DNA of 64,000 nt from Actinomycetales bacterium (GTDB lineage: Bacteria; Actinomycetota; Actinomycetes; Actinomycetales; Microbacteriaceae). The notes beneath the pieces were generated by a model, which did no database searches, was not told the origin of the DNA, and worked only from the letters and a program-made list of their open reading frames with translations. The stretch spans positions 62,001-126,000 of the forward strand of contig JAFKEN010000008.1 in assembly GCA_017308515.1 (NCBI GenBank), in the 5' to 3' direction. Below are positions 9,542 to 19,755 of this stretch, in pieces; the first letter of the stretch is position 1, and each line of letters starts with the position of its first letter. Position numbers and translations under genes: made by a program.

Positions 9542-10768
9542 GTGAGCAGTGCCGTACGCGCGGTCGGGGCCCCGGCCGCCCCGCGGGCGTCGGTCGCCGG
9601 CTCGGTCGTGCGCCGGGTCTTCGCGGCCGAGACGCCCGAGTACTTCATGCTGCTCGGCACCACGCTGTTCCTGCTGGTCTTCGGGCTCGTCATGGTGCTC
9701 TCGTCGTCGTCGGTGGAGAGCTACCTCGAGGAGGGCGACTTCTTCGGCGTCGCCACGCGCCAGGGGCTCTACGCGCTCATCGGCCTGCCGGTCATGCTGC
9801 TGGCCGCGCGGGCGCCGCTCTCGTTCTGGCGGCGCTGGGCCTGGCACGCGATCGGGCTCGGCCTGCTGCTGCAGCTGCTCGTCGTCGCGACCCCGCTCGG
9901 CAGCGGCAACGGCTACAACCGCAACTGGATCGGCATCGGCTCCTTCAGCGCGCAGCCCTCCGAGCTCGTCAAGCTCGCGCTCGTCGTGTGGCTCGCGCGC
10001 ATGCTCACCGAGCGCATGCACCGGCTCGACGACTGGCGCTCCCTGCTGCCCATCGCGCCCGTCGCGGGCGGGGCGATCTTCCTCGTGCTGCTGGGCAACG
10101 ACCTCGGCACCGCGGTGATCCTCATCATGATCGTCTTCGGGGCGATGTTCTACGCCGGCGTGCGGCTGCGCTACCTGCTGACCGCGGGGCTCGCGGTGGC
10201 TCTCGCGGGGATGCTCGCGGTCGTCGGCAGCGACTCGCGCCGCGAGCGCATCGGCGCCTGGCTCTCCGGCTGCCCGACGGTCGACGCCGATCCCCAGTTC
10301 TGCTGGCAGCCGGTGCACGGCTGGGAGGCTCTCGCCCACGGCGGGGTGCTCGGGGTGGGCCTGGGCAATTCCACCGCGAAGTGGTCGTGGCTGCCGGCCG
10401 CCGACAACGACTTCATCTTCGCGATCATCGGCGAGGAGCTCGGCATGGTCGGCACCGTGCTCGTGCTCGTGCTGTTCGCGGTGCTCGCGATCTCCTTCGT
10501 GCGCGTGATCCGCATGAACCGCGACCCCTTCGCGAAGATCGCGACGAGCGTCGTCATGGTGTGGGTCATCGGCCAGGCCTTCGTCAACATCGGGGTCGTT
10601 CTGGGGGCGCTGCCGGTGCTCGGGGTGCCGCTGCCGCTTGTGTCGGCGGGCGGCTCGGCGCTGCTGACGACGATGGCGGCGATCGGCATCGTGCTGTCGT
10701 TCGCGCGCCGTCGGCCCGAGCCGATCGCACCGCTGCCGCCGCCCGCCCCGGTTCGGCGCGCGCGGTGA
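9542..10768 (+). CDS. ftsW: SEDS peptidoglycan polymerase FtsW
   Basis: Polytopic glycosyltransferase that polymerises lipid II at the septum together with FtsI. The 408-residue product has about ten membrane helices and the SEDS signatures VMVLSSSSVESY after helix 1, QPSELVKL, and PLPLVSAGGSALLTTMAAIG near the end. The start is uncertain. GTG 9542 gives a family-like N-terminus before helix 1, while a GTG at 9458 would overlap the MurD-like stop and add 28 residues. The stop overlaps murG by 4 bp. Confidence 0.93.
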   Translation: MSSAVRAVGAPAAPRASVAGSVVRRVFAAETPEYFMLLGTTLFLLVFGLVMVLSSSSVESYLEEGDFFGVATRQGLYALIGLPVMLLAARAPLSFWRRWAWHAIGLGLLLQLLVVATPLGSGNGYNRNWIGIGSFSAQPSELVKLALVVWLARMLTERMHRLDDWRSLLPIAPVAGGAIFLVLLGNDLGTAVILIMIVFGAMFYAGVRLRYLLTAGLAVALAGMLAVVGSDSRRERIGAWLSGCPTVDADPQFCWQPVHGWEALAHGGVLGVGLGNSTAKWSWLPAADNDFIFAIIGEELGMVGTVLVLVLFAVLAISFVRVIRMNRDPFAKIATSVVMVWVIGQAFVNIGVVLGALPVLGVPLPLVSAGGSALLTTMAAIGIVLSFARRRPEPIAPLPPPAPVRRAR

Positions 10769-11922
10769 CCGTCCACCTGTTCGCCGGCGGGGGCACCGCC
10801 GGCCACGTGAACCCGCTGCTCGCGACCGCCGACCGGCTGCGCGAGCGCGACCCGGAGGCCGAGGTGCTCGTGCTCGGCACCGCGGAGGGCCTCGAGTCGC
10901 GTCTCGTGCCCGAGCGCGGCTACGAGCTCGTCACGGTGCCGCGGCTGCCCTTCCCGCGCCGGCCGAACGGCGACGCGCTGCGCTTCCCGAGTCGCTTCCG
11001 CGCCGCGGTCGCCGAGCTCGCCGACACCCTGACCGCCCGCGGCGTCGAGGTCGTCACGGGCTTCGGCGGCTACGCCTCGGCACCGGCCTACCTCGCGGCT
11101 CGACGCCTCGGCCTGCCCCTGGCGATCCACGAGGCGAACGCCCGGCCGGGCCTCGCGAACCGGCTCGGCGCGCGGATCACCCCCCACGTCGGCGTGACCT
11201 TCGCCTCGACCCGTCTGCCGCACTCGCGCGTCGTCGGCCTGCCCCTGCGCCGCGAGATCGAGCGGCTCGACCGCGCGGCCGCGCGCGCCGAAGCCGTGGA
11301 GCTCTTCGGCCTCGACCCGCGCCGCCCGGTGCTGCTCGTCACGGGCGGATCGACTGGCGCGCGCCGCGTCAACGAGTCGGTCGCCGCGGCGATCGCGCCG
11401 CTGCTCGGCTGCGGCTGGCAGGTGCTGCACATCACCGGCTCGCGCAGCCCGGTCGACGACCCGCAGCTGCCGGGCTACCACCTGCTCGAGTACTGCGACC
11501 GCATGGACCTCGCCCTCGCCGTCGCCGACCTCGCGGTCTCGCGCGCGGGCGCGGCGACGGTGTGCGAGCTGGCGGCCGTCGGCGTGCCGGCGGTGTTCGT
11601 GCCCTACGCCTCCGGCAACGGGGAGCAGGCGCTCAACGCGCGCGACGCGGTGCGCGCCGGGGGTGCGGTGCTGATCCGCGACGCGGAGTTCACGCCCGCG
11701 CGCATCGAGGCGGAGATCGTGCCGCTGCTGCTCGACCGGGCGCGGGTCGCGGCGATGGCCGCGCGGATGGCCGGCACCGGTCACCGCGACGGCGCCGACC
11801 GGATGGTCGACCTCGTGCTCGAGGCCGCGGCGTCGGGCCGGTCCGGGGAGAGCGCCGCGCCGGCGTCGACCGACCCCGCGAGCGCGGACGAGCCCACGGC
11901 GGGCGCCGAGGATGCCGGGTAG
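10765..11922 (+). CDS. murG: Lipid II synthase MurG (GlcNAc transferase)
   Basis: Peripheral membrane GT-B glycosyltransferase that adds GlcNAc from UDP-GlcNAc to lipid I. The 385-residue product opens with the glycine-rich acceptor motif AGGGTAGHVNP. It has GFGGYASAPAYLAARRL, HEANARPGLANRLGAR, VTGGSTGARRVNE and the nucleotide-sugar site SRAGAATVCELAAVGVPAVFVPY. An acidic, Ala/Pro-rich tail of about 25 residues follows the catalytic core. The GTG start overlaps the ftsW stop. Confidence 0.96.
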   Translation: MTVHLFAGGGTAGHVNPLLATADRLRERDPEAEVLVLGTAEGLESRLVPERGYELVTVPRLPFPRRPNGDALRFPSRFRAAVAELADTLTARGVEVVTGFGGYASAPAYLAARRLGLPLAIHEANARPGLANRLGARITPHVGVTFASTRLPHSRVVGLPLRREIERLDRAAARAEAVELFGLDPRRPVLLVTGGSTGARRVNESVAAAIAPLLGCGWQVLHITGSRSPVDDPQLPGYHLLEYCDRMDLALAVADLAVSRAGAATVCELAAVGVPAVFVPYASGNGEQALNARDAVRAGGAVLIRDAEFTPARIEAEIVPLLLDRARVAAMAARMAGTGHRDGADRMVDLVLEAAASGRSGESAAPASTDPASADEPTAGAEDAG

Positions 11923-11925
11923 CGT
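11920..11925 (+). promoter_or_regulatory. Possible -10 of an internal promoter before murC
   Basis: TAGCGT, which includes the murG stop, ends 6 nt before the murC GTG. This spacing would give a leaderless or nearly leaderless murC transcript, and no Shine-Dalgarno sequence is evident. There is no convincing -35. Confidence 0.3.
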
Positions 11926-11931
11926 GATGCG

Positions 11932-13389
11932 GTGATCCCCCCCGACCTCGATCGACCGCTGCCCGACACCGCGGGGGCGGAGCACCTGGGCGCCGTGCAC
12001 CTCGTGGGCATCGGCGGCTCGGGCATGAGCGGGCTGGCGCGCATGTTCCTCGCGGCCGGGCACCGGGTGAGCGGCTCGGATCGCAGCGACTCGGCGACGA
12101 TCGCCGCGCTGCGCGAGCTCGGCATCCCGGTCACGATCGGTCACGACGCGGCGAACCTCGGCGACGCCGACACCGTCGTCGTCACGGGCGCGCTCTGGGA
12201 GGACAACCCCGAGTACCGCGCCGCGCGCGAGCGCGGCCTGACCGTGCTGCACCGCGCCAACGCCCTGGCCGCCCTGGTCGGCGACGAGCGGCTCGTCGCG
12301 GTCGCGGGCGCGCACGGCAAGACGACCTCGACCGGCATGGTGGTGAGCGCCCTCGTCGCGCTCGGCGCCGACCCCTCGTTCGTCAACGGCGGCGTCATCG
12401 CCGGGCTCAGGGTCAGCGCGCGACCCGGCCGCGATCCGCTGTTCGTGATCGAGGCCGACGAGTCCGACCGCTCCTTCCTGCTGTTCCGCCCGACGATCGC
12501 GCTGCTCACCAACATCGACGACGACCACCTCGAGTCCTACGGCGGCCCGACCGCCTTCGAAGACGCCTTCGTCGAGTTCGCGGGCCGGTCGCGCGAGGCG
12601 GTGGTCGCCTCCGCCGACGATCCCGCGGTCGCGGCGGTGCTCGCGCGCCTGGCGGTACCGCGCATCCGCACCTTCGGCCTCTCCGAGCACGCCGACCTGC
12701 GGGTGCACGACGTCGACGCCAGCCCCGACGGGGTCGCCTTCCGGATCACGATCGACGGCGCGACCCACGCGGCGCGTCTCGCGGTGGCCGGCCCGCACAA
12801 CGCGCTCAACGCCGCCGGAGCACTCGGCGTGCTCCTCGAACTCGGCTACCCCGTGGAGGAGTCCCTGCGCGCGCTGGAGGGCTTCACGGGCACCGGGCGG
12901 CGCTTCGAGCCGCACGGCGAGGCGCACGGCGTGCGGGTGTTCGACGACTACGCCCACCACCCCGCCGAGGTCGAGGCGGCGCTGCGCACCGCCCGCTCGG
13001 TCGTCGGTGCGGGGCGCGTCATCGCGGTGCACCAGCCGCACCTGTACTCGCGCACCCAGCGCCTCGCCGGCGAGTTCGCCGAGGTCTACGAGCGCCTCGC
13101 CGACCACACCGTCGTGCTCGACGTGTACGGCGCCCGCGAAGACCCGATCCCCGGCGTCACGGGGGCACTCGTCGCCGAGCGCTTCGCGGACCCCGAGCAC
13201 GTCGCCTACCGCCCCGACTGGCAGGAGGCGGCGGATCACGTCGCCGAGGTCGCCCGCCCGGGCGACCTGGTGATGACGCTGTCGTGCGGCGACGTGTACC
13301 GGATCATCCCGCAGCTGCTCGACGCCCTCGAGCACGGGCCCGGAGCCGAGGCGGGAGCAGGGCCCGGAACGGGAGCCGCGCGATCGTGA
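11932..13389 (+). CDS. murC: UDP-N-acetylmuramate--L-alanine ligase MurC
   Basis: Adds the first amino acid to UDP-MurNAc. The 485-residue product has an intact Mur ligase: an N-terminal UDP site [15 protein letters not shown], the ATP loop [10 protein letters not shown] with Lys130, [45 protein letters not shown] and QPHLYSRTQ. Every motif missing from the MurD-like protein is present here, which makes a good internal control. The stop overlaps ftsQ by 4 bp. Confidence 0.97.
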   Translation: MIPPDLDRPLPDTAGAEHLGAVHLVGIGGSGMSGLARMFLAAGHRVSGSDRSDSATIAALRELGIPVTIGHDAANLGDADTVVVTGALWEDNPEYRAARERGLTVLHRANALAALVGDERLVAVAGAHGKTTSTGMVVSALVALGADPSFVNGGVIAGLRVSARPGRDPLFVIEADESDRSFLLFRPTIALLTNIDDDHLESYGGPTAFEDAFVEFAGRSREAVVASADDPAVAAVLARLAVPRIRTFGLSEHADLRVHDVDASPDGVAFRITIDGATHAARLAVAGPHNALNAAGALGVLLELGYPVEESLRALEGFTGTGRRFEPHGEAHGVRVFDDYAHHPAEVEAALRTARSVVGAGRVIAVHQPHLYSRTQRLAGEFAEVYERLADHTVVLDVYGAREDPIPGVTGALVAERFADPEHVAYRPDWQEAADHVAEVARPGDLVMTLSCGDVYRIIPQLLDALEHGPGAEAGAGPGTGAARS

Positions 13390-14579
13390 AGCGCCCGGAG
13401 GGCTTCGACCGGCGCGCCGAGGCGCCGCCGGCCTCGGGCTCGGGCGCTCGCCCCGCGCGCGGCCGCCCGGCCCGCACGCCCCGCTCGAACTCGACGCCCA
13501 CCCCGGCGTCGGCCCCGCGCGCGGCGGCGACCCCGCGGGCAGCCCCGAGCTCCCGACCGGGCCCGAGCCCCGCCCCGAGCCCCCGGCCCGCCGCGCCCCG
13601 ACCCTCCGCTCGGGCCGCCGACGCTCGGGCCGCCGATGGGCGGGCCGAACCGCGGGAACCGCGTCCGCCCCGCGAACGGCGCGCCGCCCCGCGTGCCACG
13701 CGCTCCGCGGAGGACCGCGCCCGCCGCCGCGCCGAGAAGCGCGAGCAGCGGCGCTTCACCGCGCGCTCACGGCGTCGTCGGCGCGTGCTCGTCGGCGTGA
13801 TCGCGACCGCCGTGCTGCTCGTCGTGATGCTCGTCACCGCGGTGTTCTCACCGATCCTGGCGCTGCGGCAGATCCAGGTGACCGGCACCTCGCAGCTCGA
13901 TCCGGCCGCGATCGAGCAGGCCGTCTCGGACCAGATCGGCACGCCGCTCGCGCTGCTCGACGAGGGGCGCCTGCGTGACGAGCTCGCCTCCTTCGACCTC
14001 ATCCGCAGCTACTCGACCGAGATCGTGCCGCCCGACACCCTCGTGCTGCGCATCGACGAGCGCCAGCCGCTCGCGCTCCTGCCGGCCGCGGGGGAGTACC
14101 TCACGGTCGACGCCGCGGGAGTGGTGCTCTCCCGTGCGGCGACCCGGCCCGAGGGCGTGCCGCTCGTCGTGCTCGACCCGGCCTCGGGCGTCGACCCCGA
14201 GCACGCGGGCTCCGACCCGGCGTTCGAGGCCGCGGTACGCGTGCTGCTCGCGCTGCCGCCGAGCGTCGCCGGCCAGGTCGACCGGATCGCCGCCCGCACC
14301 CGCGACGACGTCGCCTTCACCATCGCCGGCACCGATCAGCGGGTCGTGTGGGGATCGGCGGAGGACGCCGCGCGCAAGGCCCGCACCCTCGAGGTGCTCT
14401 ACGCCCAGTACTCGGGTTCGGGGCCGGGGGAGTACAACGTCTCGGGGGCCGACTCGGCCGTCTTCCGCACCGTGGATCTCGCCGCCGAGGAGGCCGCCGC
14501 ACAGGCCGCCCGCGACGCGGCCGCGCAGGCGGGCGGCGGCTCGGCCGGCACCGCCGAGGGCACGGGCACCGCCGGCTGA
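13386..14579 (+). CDS. ftsQ: Cell division protein FtsQ
   Basis: Bitopic divisome protein linking FtsL/FtsB to the rest of the complex. The 397-residue product begins with a long cytoplasmic Arg/Ala/Pro-rich low-complexity segment (about 1-125) and has one membrane helix (about 136-155). A POTRA domain follows ([20 protein letters not shown]) and then the FtsQ beta domain, with [17 protein letters not shown] Gly/Ala-rich tail closes the protein. The GTG start overlaps the murC stop. The next gene, ftsZ, is separated by 211 bp with its own regulatory dyad. Confidence 0.92.
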   Translation: MKRPEGFDRRAEAPPASGSGARPARGRPARTPRSNSTPTPASAPRAAATPRAAPSSRPGPSPAPSPRPAAPRPSARAADARAADGRAEPREPRPPRERRAAPRATRSAEDRARRRAEKREQRRFTARSRRRRRVLVGVIATAVLLVVMLVTAVFSPILALRQIQVTGTSQLDPAAIEQAVSDQIGTPLALLDEGRLRDELASFDLIRSYSTEIVPPDTLVLRIDERQPLALLPAAGEYLTVDAAGVVLSRAATRPEGVPLVVLDPASGVDPEHAGSDPAFEAAVRVLLALPPSVAGQVDRIAARTRDDVAFTIAGTDQRVVWGSAEDAARKARTLEVLYAQYSGSGPGEYNVSGADSAVFRTVDLAAEEAAAQAARDAAAQAGGGSAGTAEGTGTAG

Positions 14580-14712
14580 GCCGGTCGGTCCGGCCCGGCG
14601 CCCGTCCGCCCGGTCCACCCCTCCCAGGGCCCGATCGACGCGCGACACGCGCCCGTCTTGCAGGCCCCGCCGAGGGCGCGGCCGTACCGTGGGGGCCGAA
14701 GAGGATATCCGA

Positions 14713-14749
14713 GAAAGTCTCTAACTGTCAACTAGAGGTTGAGACTTTC
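14713..14749. promoter_or_regulatory. Nested dyad upstream of ftsZ
   Basis: A perfect 9-bp inverted repeat, GAAAGTCTC (14713-14721) and GAGACTTTC (14741-14749), encloses a second one, TCAAC (14728-14732) and GTTGA (14738-14742). It lies 41 bp before the ftsZ start in an AT-richer patch. An AT-rich inverted repeat containing GTTGAG is, as I recall, common before actinobacterial ftsZ. It could be a promoter-operator or an mRNA leader hairpin. Confidence 0.65.
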
Positions 14750-14790
14750 GACCCCAGACCGCCGCAGTGCGGACCGCCCGGAGGCCGGAC

Positions 14791-15933
14791 GTGACCACCA
14801 ACCAGAACTACCTCGCGGTGATCAAGGTCGTCGGCATCGGCGGCGGCGGCGTGAACGCCGTCAACCGGATGATCGAGCTCGGCCTGCGCGGCGTCGAATT
14901 CATCGCCATCAACACCGACGCGCAGGCGCTGCTCATGAGCGACGCCGACGTCAAGCTCGACGTCGGTCGCGAGCTCACCCGCGGCCTGGGCGCGGGCGCC
15001 GACCCCGAGGTCGGCCGCCGCGCCGCCGAGGACCACGCCGAGGAGATCGAGGAGGCCCTCGCGGGCGCCGACATGGTCTTCGTCACCGCCGGTGAGGGCG
15101 GCGGCACCGGCACCGGCGGCGCGCCCGTCGTCGCGCGCATCGCCAAGTCGATCGGCGCGCTCACCATCGGTGTCGTCACCAAGCCCTTCGGCTTCGAGGG
15201 CAAGCGCCGTCAGGCGCAGGCCGAGGCGGGCGTCACCTCGCTCAAGAACGAGGTCGACACCCTCATCGTGGTGCCCAACGACCGCCTGCTCGAGATCAGC
15301 GACCGCGGCATCTCGATGCTCGAGGCCTTCGCGACCGCCGACCAGGTGCTGCTCGCCGGCGTGCAGGGCATCACCGACCTCATCACGACGCCGGGCCTCA
15401 TCAACCTCGACTTCGCCGACGTCAAGAGCGTCATGCAGGGCGCCGGATCCGCGCTCATGGGCATCGGCGCGAGCCGCGGCGCCGACCGCGCGATCAAGGC
15501 CGCCGAGCTCGCGGTCGCCAGCCCGCTGCTCGAGGCCTCGATCGACGGGGCTCACGGCGTGCTGCTCTCGGTGCAAGGCGGCTCGAACCTCGGCATCTTC
15601 GAGATCAATGACGCCGCCCGGCTCGTGCAGGAGGCGGTGCACCCCGAGGCGAACATCATCTTCGGCGCCGTCATCGACGACACCCTCGGCGACGAGGTAC
15701 GCGTCACCGTCATCGCGGCGGGTTTCGAGGGCGGCGAGCCGAAGGCGATCGCGAAGGATCGCCGCAGCAGCTACGTGCGCCCCGAGGGTGCCGCGGCCGG
15801 GGCGGGAGCGGCGGCGGAGGCCTCCGAGTCCGACGCCGGCTGGGCCTCGGAGCCGGATGCGCCGGCCGCCCAGCCGATCGACCGCGACTTCGACGACGAG
15901 GGCGACCTCGACGTCCCCGACTTCCTCAAGTGA
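14791..15933 (+). CDS. ftsZ: Cell division GTPase FtsZ
   Basis: Tubulin-like GTPase that forms the Z-ring. The GTG at 14791 is chosen because GGAGG precedes it by 6 bp and it gives the family N-terminus [14 protein letters not shown]. The 380-residue product has the tubulin signature GGGTGTG at 103-109, the T7-loop region (NLDFADV), a linker rich in Ala/Gly, and the C-terminal peptide DLDVPDFLK that binds SepF and other partners. It is transcribed from its own leader after ftsQ. Confidence 0.97.
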   Translation: MTTNQNYLAVIKVVGIGGGGVNAVNRMIELGLRGVEFIAINTDAQALLMSDADVKLDVGRELTRGLGAGADPEVGRRAAEDHAEEIEEALAGADMVFVTAGEGGGTGTGGAPVVARIAKSIGALTIGVVTKPFGFEGKRRQAQAEAGVTSLKNEVDTLIVVPNDRLLEISDRGISMLEAFATADQVLLAGVQGITDLITTPGLINLDFADVKSVMQGAGSALMGIGASRGADRAIKAAELAVASPLLEASIDGAHGVLLSVQGGSNLGIFEINDAARLVQEAVHPEANIIFGAVIDDTLGDEVRVTVIAAGFEGGEPKAIAKDRRSSYVRPEGAAAGAGAAAEASESDAGWASEPDAPAAQPIDRDFDDEGDLDVPDFLK

Positions 15934-15978
15934 CGCGGGCCGCGCGACGGCCGCGGGGCGCTTGAGCGGGAGCATGCG

Positions 15979-16659
15979 GTGAGCGACCCCGAGCTGGCGA
16001 GCCGCCTGGCGCGCGTCGACGCGGCGATCGCCGACGCGGCGCGCGCGGCGGGCCGCGATCCGGCCGAGCTCACGCGCATCGTGGTGACGAAGTTCCATCC
16101 GGCGAGCCTCGTGCGCGAGCTGGCGGCGCTCGGCGTGCGCGACATGGGCGAGAACCGGCACCAGGAGGCGCGCGCCAAGCACGACGAGCTGGCGGATCTC
16201 GACCTCGCCTGGCATTTCGTCGGCCAGCTGCAGAGCAACAAGGCCCGCGCCGTGCGCGCCTACGCCGCGAGCGTGCACTCCGTCGACCGCGCGTCGCTCG
16301 TCGACGCCCTCGCCGCGGACGACGGCCGCGCGCTCGACGTGTTCCTCGAGCTCAACCTCACCGAGGATCCGGGCCGCGGCGGCGTCGACCCCGAGGCGCT
16401 CGAACCGCTCGCCGAGCGCGTGCTCGCGGCGCCCGGCCTGCGGCTGCGCGGCGTCATGGCGGTCGCCCCGCTCGGGGCGGATCCGCGCGGGGCCTTCGCG
16501 CGCGTGCGGGAGGCCTCCGAGCGGCTGCGTCGGCTCGCGCCGGAGGCGACCGCGATCTCCGCGGGGATGTCGGGCGACTTCGCCGAGGCGATCGCCGAGG
16601 GCGCGACACACCTTCGCATCGGCACGGCAATCACGGGGGATCGGCCGCCGCGCGGTTAA
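15979..16659 (+). CDS. PLP-binding protein, YggS/YlmE family
   Basis: PLP homeostasis protein of the alanine-racemase-like barrel fold; members bind pyridoxal phosphate but have no established racemase activity. The 226-residue product has the PLP lysine at residue 38 in VVTKFHP, then GENRHQEARAKH, WHFVGQLQSNKAR, LRGVMAVAP and SAGMSGDF.EAI..G.THLRIGTAI. Its place between ftsZ and sepF is conserved in actinobacteria and firmicutes. Confidence 0.93.
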   Translation: MSDPELASRLARVDAAIADAARAAGRDPAELTRIVVTKFHPASLVRELAALGVRDMGENRHQEARAKHDELADLDLAWHFVGQLQSNKARAVRAYAASVHSVDRASLVDALAADDGRALDVFLELNLTEDPGRGGVDPEALEPLAERVLAAPGLRLRGVMAVAPLGADPRGAFARVREASERLRRLAPEATAISAGMSGDFAEAIAEGATHLRIGTAITGDRPPRG

Positions 16660-16692
16660 CCTCGACCCGAGATCGAACCCCGGAGGGTTGTC

Positions 16693-17154
16693 ATGTCGAA
16701 TCCGCTGCGCAAGACGATGGTCTACCTGGGCCTGGCCGACGAGGAGTACGACGACGCCCCGGTGACCCACCACGCGCCTGCCGCGAGCGCGCAGGCCGCG
16801 CCGACCGCGAGCGCTCCGCGCGCCGCGGTGACGCCGCTGCGCCGCCCGGCCGCGAGCCGCAACGCCGCGCCGGCGGGCATGAACGAGATCCTCACCGTGC
16901 ACCCGCGGCACTACCGCGACGCGCAGGCGATCGCCGAGAGCTTCCGCGAGGGCGTGCCGGTCATCATCAACCTCTCGCAGATGACCGAGCCCGAGGCGCG
17001 TCGCCTCATCGACTTCGCGAGCGGGCTCTCGCAGGGCCTCTACGGCCGCATCGAGCGGGTCACGAGCAAGGTCTTCCTGCTCTCGCCCGAGCACGTCGCC
17101 ACGACCGGGGAGGCCGACGAGGTCGACCCCGAGGTCGACGCGGCCTTCGCCTGA
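16693..17154 (+). CDS. sepF: Cell division protein SepF
   Basis: Membrane anchor and assembly partner of FtsZ in Gram-positive bacteria. The 153-residue product has an amphipathic N-terminal helix ([12 protein letters not shown]), an Ala/Pro-rich linker, and the C-terminal SepF domain with [23 protein letters not shown] and [17 protein letters not shown] strong ribosome site, GGAGGG, lies 6 bp before the ATG. In many actinobacteria a small yggT gene follows; here a hairpin and divIVA come next. Confidence 0.95.
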   Translation: MSNPLRKTMVYLGLADEEYDDAPVTHHAPAASAQAAPTASAPRAAVTPLRRPAASRNAAPAGMNEILTVHPRHYRDAQAIAESFREGVPVIINLSQMTEPEARRLIDFASGLSQGLYGRIERVTSKVFLLSPEHVATTGEADEVDPEVDAAFA

Positions 17155-17240
17155 CGCCGAGCCGCGTCCTCGCGGGTCGCTCGGTCGCTGCACCCGGGCC
17201 GACGCTGGGCGTCTTCTCGGCGAGGCGCGGTAGTCTGGGA

Positions 17241-17265
17241 CTCTCACCCACGGGGTGAGAGTTCT
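17241..17265 (+). terminator. Hairpin between sepF and divIVA
   Basis: CTCTCACCC (17241-17249) and GGGTGAGAG (17253-17261) form a perfect 9-bp stem with a 3-nt loop, followed by TTCTT. It probably ends the ftsZ-sepF transcript. Its position just before divIVA also allows a leader-attenuator role. Confidence 0.6.
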
Positions 17266-17322
17266 TGCTAGCGTTATCGAGCCGTGATCGGGCGGCGAAC
17301 GACGAGTCGACGAGGTGCACCC

Positions 17323-18072
17323 ATGGCTCTCACGCCGGAAGACGTGGTCAACAAGCGGTTCAATCCCACGAAGTTCCGTGAGGGCTACGACCAGGACGAG
17401 GTCGACGACTTCCTCGACGAGGTCGTCGTGGAGCTGCGCCGCCTCGGCCAGGAGAACGAGGAGCTGCGTCAGCGCCTCGCCCAGAGCGAGTCGCACGTCG
17501 CCGAGCTGCAGCGCGCGGGTGCCTCCGCCGCGCCGGCCGCCGCGCCCGCTCCGGCCCCGATGCCGGCTCCCGCGCCCGCCCCGGCGATGGCCGGCGGTGC
17601 CGAGGACCCGAGCAACACCAACAACCTGCTCCAGCTCGCCCGCCGCCTCCACGAGGAGCACGTGCGCGAGGGCGTGGAGAAGCGCGACGCGCTGATCGCG
17701 GAGGGCCACGCGGCCGCCGCCCGCATCGTGCAGGAGGCGGAGTCGCAGAACCGCGAGCGCATCGGCGGCCTCGAGCGCGAGCGCGCGGCCCTCGAGTCGC
17801 AGGTCGAGGAGCTGCGCAGCTTCGAGCGCGAGTACCGCGAGAAGCTCCGCGACTACATCCAGGGCCAGCTGCGCGACCTCGAGACGAGCCGCCCGGTCGG
17901 CATCGGCCAGCGCGAGGCGCAGCCGAGCCTGCCGCAGCAACCCTCGCAGCAGGCGCAGCCGCCGGCCATGCCGGCGCCGGAGCCCGCCGCGGCCTACCCC
18001 TCGGGTGGCCAGGGCGGCGAGTACGCGTCGTTCCCGCAGCCGCCGCAGTACCCCGGTTTTGGCGGCAACTGA
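17323..18072 (+). CDS. divIVA: DivIVA / Wag31 polar growth protein
   Basis: Coiled-coil protein that marks negatively curved membrane and directs polar growth and septum placement. The ATG at 17323 gives the family N-terminus ALTPEDVVNKRFNPTKF. The DivIVA domain (1-60) contains GYDQDEVDDFLDEV. A Pro/Ala-rich linker (about 65-90) follows, then a long coiled coil (about 100-200) and a Gln/Pro/Gly-rich tail. The 249 residues match Wag31-type lengths. The end overlaps the start of lspA by 14 bp. Confidence 0.95.
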   Translation: MALTPEDVVNKRFNPTKFREGYDQDEVDDFLDEVVVELRRLGQENEELRQRLAQSESHVAELQRAGASAAPAAAPAPAPMPAPAPAPAMAGGAEDPSNTNNLLQLARRLHEEHVREGVEKRDALIAEGHAAAARIVQEAESQNRERIGGLERERAALESQVEELRSFEREYREKLRDYIQGQLRDLETSRPVGIGQREAQPSLPQQPSQQAQPPAMPAPEPAAAYPSGGQGGEYASFPQPPQYPGFGGN

Positions 18073-18640
18073 GCCGGCGACGCCCGACGATCGCACGGCG
18101 GCGCGTCGTCGTGGGCGCGTCAGCGCGCGCACGATCGGCCTGCTCGCCGCGATCGCGCTCGGCGTCCTCGGTCTCGACCAGCTGACCAAATACCTCGTCG
18201 TCACCGATCTGGCGATGGGCCAGACGGTGCCGCTGCTGGGCGAGCTGCTCCAGCTGCACCGCACCTCGAACTCGGGCGCGGCGTTCTCCTTCGCGACCGG
18301 GTTCACCTGGGTGCTCTCGCTCGTCGCGGTCGGCGTCATCGTCTTCATCGTGTGGTTCGCCCCGCGCATCCGCTCGCTGGCGTGGGCGACGATGTTCGGC
18401 CTCGTGCTCGGCGGAGCGTTCGGCAACCTCGTCGACCGTCTCTTCCGTGACAGCGGATGGGGCAACGGCCTCGTCGTCGACTTCATCCAGATCTGGGGCT
18501 TTCCCGCGATCTTCAACGTCGCCGACATCGCGATCACCTCGGCGATGGCGCTGTTCGTGCTGCTCTCGCTGCGCGGGGTGCGCCTCGACGGCACGCGCGC
18601 GCCGGCCGCCGACGTCGACGACGAGCCCGACGAGGACTGA
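18059..18640 (+). CDS. lspA: Lipoprotein signal peptidase LspA
   Basis: Aspartyl membrane protease that cleaves prolipoprotein signal peptides. Four membrane helices are visible. The catalytic aspartates are Asp126 in GNLVDRLFR and Asp156 in FNVADIAI, numbered from the TTG at 18059. The start is unsure: this TTG overlaps the divIVA end, a GTG at 18005 would be longer, and no clear ribosome site decides. It acts on lipoproteins such as CtaC, the FKBP protein and the small lipoprotein near 26 kb. Confidence 0.92.
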   Translation: MAATEPATPDDRTAARRRGRVSARTIGLLAAIALGVLGLDQLTKYLVVTDLAMGQTVPLLGELLQLHRTSNSGAAFSFATGFTWVLSLVAVGVIVFIVWFAPRIRSLAWATMFGLVLGGAFGNLVDRLFRDSGWGNGLVVDFIQIWGFPAIFNVADIAITSAMALFVLLSLRGVRLDGTRAPAADVDDEPDED

Positions 18641-19560
18641 TGCCGCACCGCGCGCTGCCCGTCCCCGACGGCCTCGCGGGCGAGCGGGCGGATGCGGCCC
18701 TCGCCCGCCTGCTGGGCGTCTCGCGCACCTTCGCGGCCGAGATCCTCGACGCCGGCGGCGCGAGCCTCGACGGGCGCGAGCTCGGCAAGTCCGACCGGCT
18801 GCTCGCCGACGGCTGGCTCGAGGTGGACTGGCGCGACAAGGTCGAGCCCACCGTGGTGCCCGTCACGGTGCCGGGCTTCACGATCGTGCACGACGACGAC
18901 GACCTCGTCGTCATCGACAAGCCGGTCGGCGTGGCCGCGCATCCCGCCGCCGGGTGGGACGGGCCGACCGTGCTCGGCGCCCTCGCCGGAGCCGGCTACC
19001 GCATCGCGACGAGCGGCGCCGCCGAGCGCCAGGGCATCGTGCACCGGCTCGACGTCGGCACGAGCGGGCTCATGGTGGTCGCCAAGAGCGAGCACGCGTA
19101 CGCGGCCCTCAAGCGCGCGTTCCACGACCGCGAGGTCGACAAGATCTACCACGCCGTCGTGCAGGGCCACCCCGACCCGCTGTCGGGCACGATCGACGCT
19201 CCGATCGGGCGGCATCCGGGATCCGGCTGGAAGTTCGCGGTCACCGCCGAGGGCAAGCCGAGCGTCACGCACTACGACACGATCGAGGCGCTGCGGGCCG
19301 CGAGCCTGCTCGAGGTGCACCTCGAGACGGGGCGCACCCACCAGATCCGCGTGCACATGGCCGCGCAGCGCCACCCCTGCGTCGGCGACCTGCTCTACGG
19401 CGCCGACCCCTCGCTCGCCGCGCGGCTCGGGCTCGAGCGGCAGTGGCTGCACGCCGTGAAGCTCGCGTTCCGGCACCCGGCGACGGGGGAGCGGGTGGAG
19501 TTCGAGACCGGTTATCCGGCCGATCTGCAGCGGGCCTTTGACGGGTTACGGGCAGATTAG
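18640..19560 (+). CDS. RluA/RluD-family rRNA pseudouridine synthase
   Basis: Converts uridine to pseudouridine in 23S rRNA. The 306-residue product has an N-terminal S4-like RNA-binding segment ([10 protein letters not shown]...[17 protein letters not shown]). The catalytic domain carries [18 protein letters not shown], with catalytic Asp138, and [15 protein letters not shown] and the lspA stop overlap (TGATG). In relatives the next gene is often dnaE; here about 2.2 kb of lower-GC DNA intervenes. Confidence 0.93.
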   Translation: MPHRALPVPDGLAGERADAALARLLGVSRTFAAEILDAGGASLDGRELGKSDRLLADGWLEVDWRDKVEPTVVPVTVPGFTIVHDDDDLVVIDKPVGVAAHPAAGWDGPTVLGALAGAGYRIATSGAAERQGIVHRLDVGTSGLMVVAKSEHAYAALKRAFHDREVDKIYHAVVQGHPDPLSGTIDAPIGRHPGSGWKFAVTAEGKPSVTHYDTIEALRAASLLEVHLETGRTHQIRVHMAAQRHPCVGDLLYGADPSLAARLGLERQWLHAVKLAFRHPATGERVEFETGYPADLQRAFDGLRAD

Positions 19561-19600
19561 GGCGGGGAACGCCATCTGCAACCTTTGACCCATCAAGCCG

Positions 19601-19609
19601 AAGTTGACT
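19601..19609. repeat. Left 9-bp direct repeat flanking the insertion
   Basis: AAGTTGACT, followed by GAGGG, about 40 bp after the pseudouridine synthase stop. The same 9-mer, followed by AGGG, recurs 2070 bp away just before dnaE. The composition drops between the copies. This may be a target-site duplication or a recombination scar. Confidence 0.4.
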
Positions 19610-19755
19610 GAGGGCGCTGCGAGTCATGCGTCGAGCGGGCGCGTCGAGCGATGCCTGTCAAGCCTCGGATTGGCGCAGGTGGCTATCTAGACGGAGCAGC
19701 TCGGTTGCCCTGGAAGGGGCCCGCATGGCTTGGCTCGTGGGCTCGCGAGGACGAC

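Noticed and set aside
14728-19476. A 1582-codon open frame on the minus strand opposite ftsZ to the RluD gene
   Set aside because: It is antisense to well-supported genes and has Arg/Ala/Gly/Asp-rich low-complexity composition with no domain; long open frames of this kind are common on the opposite strand at this GC.
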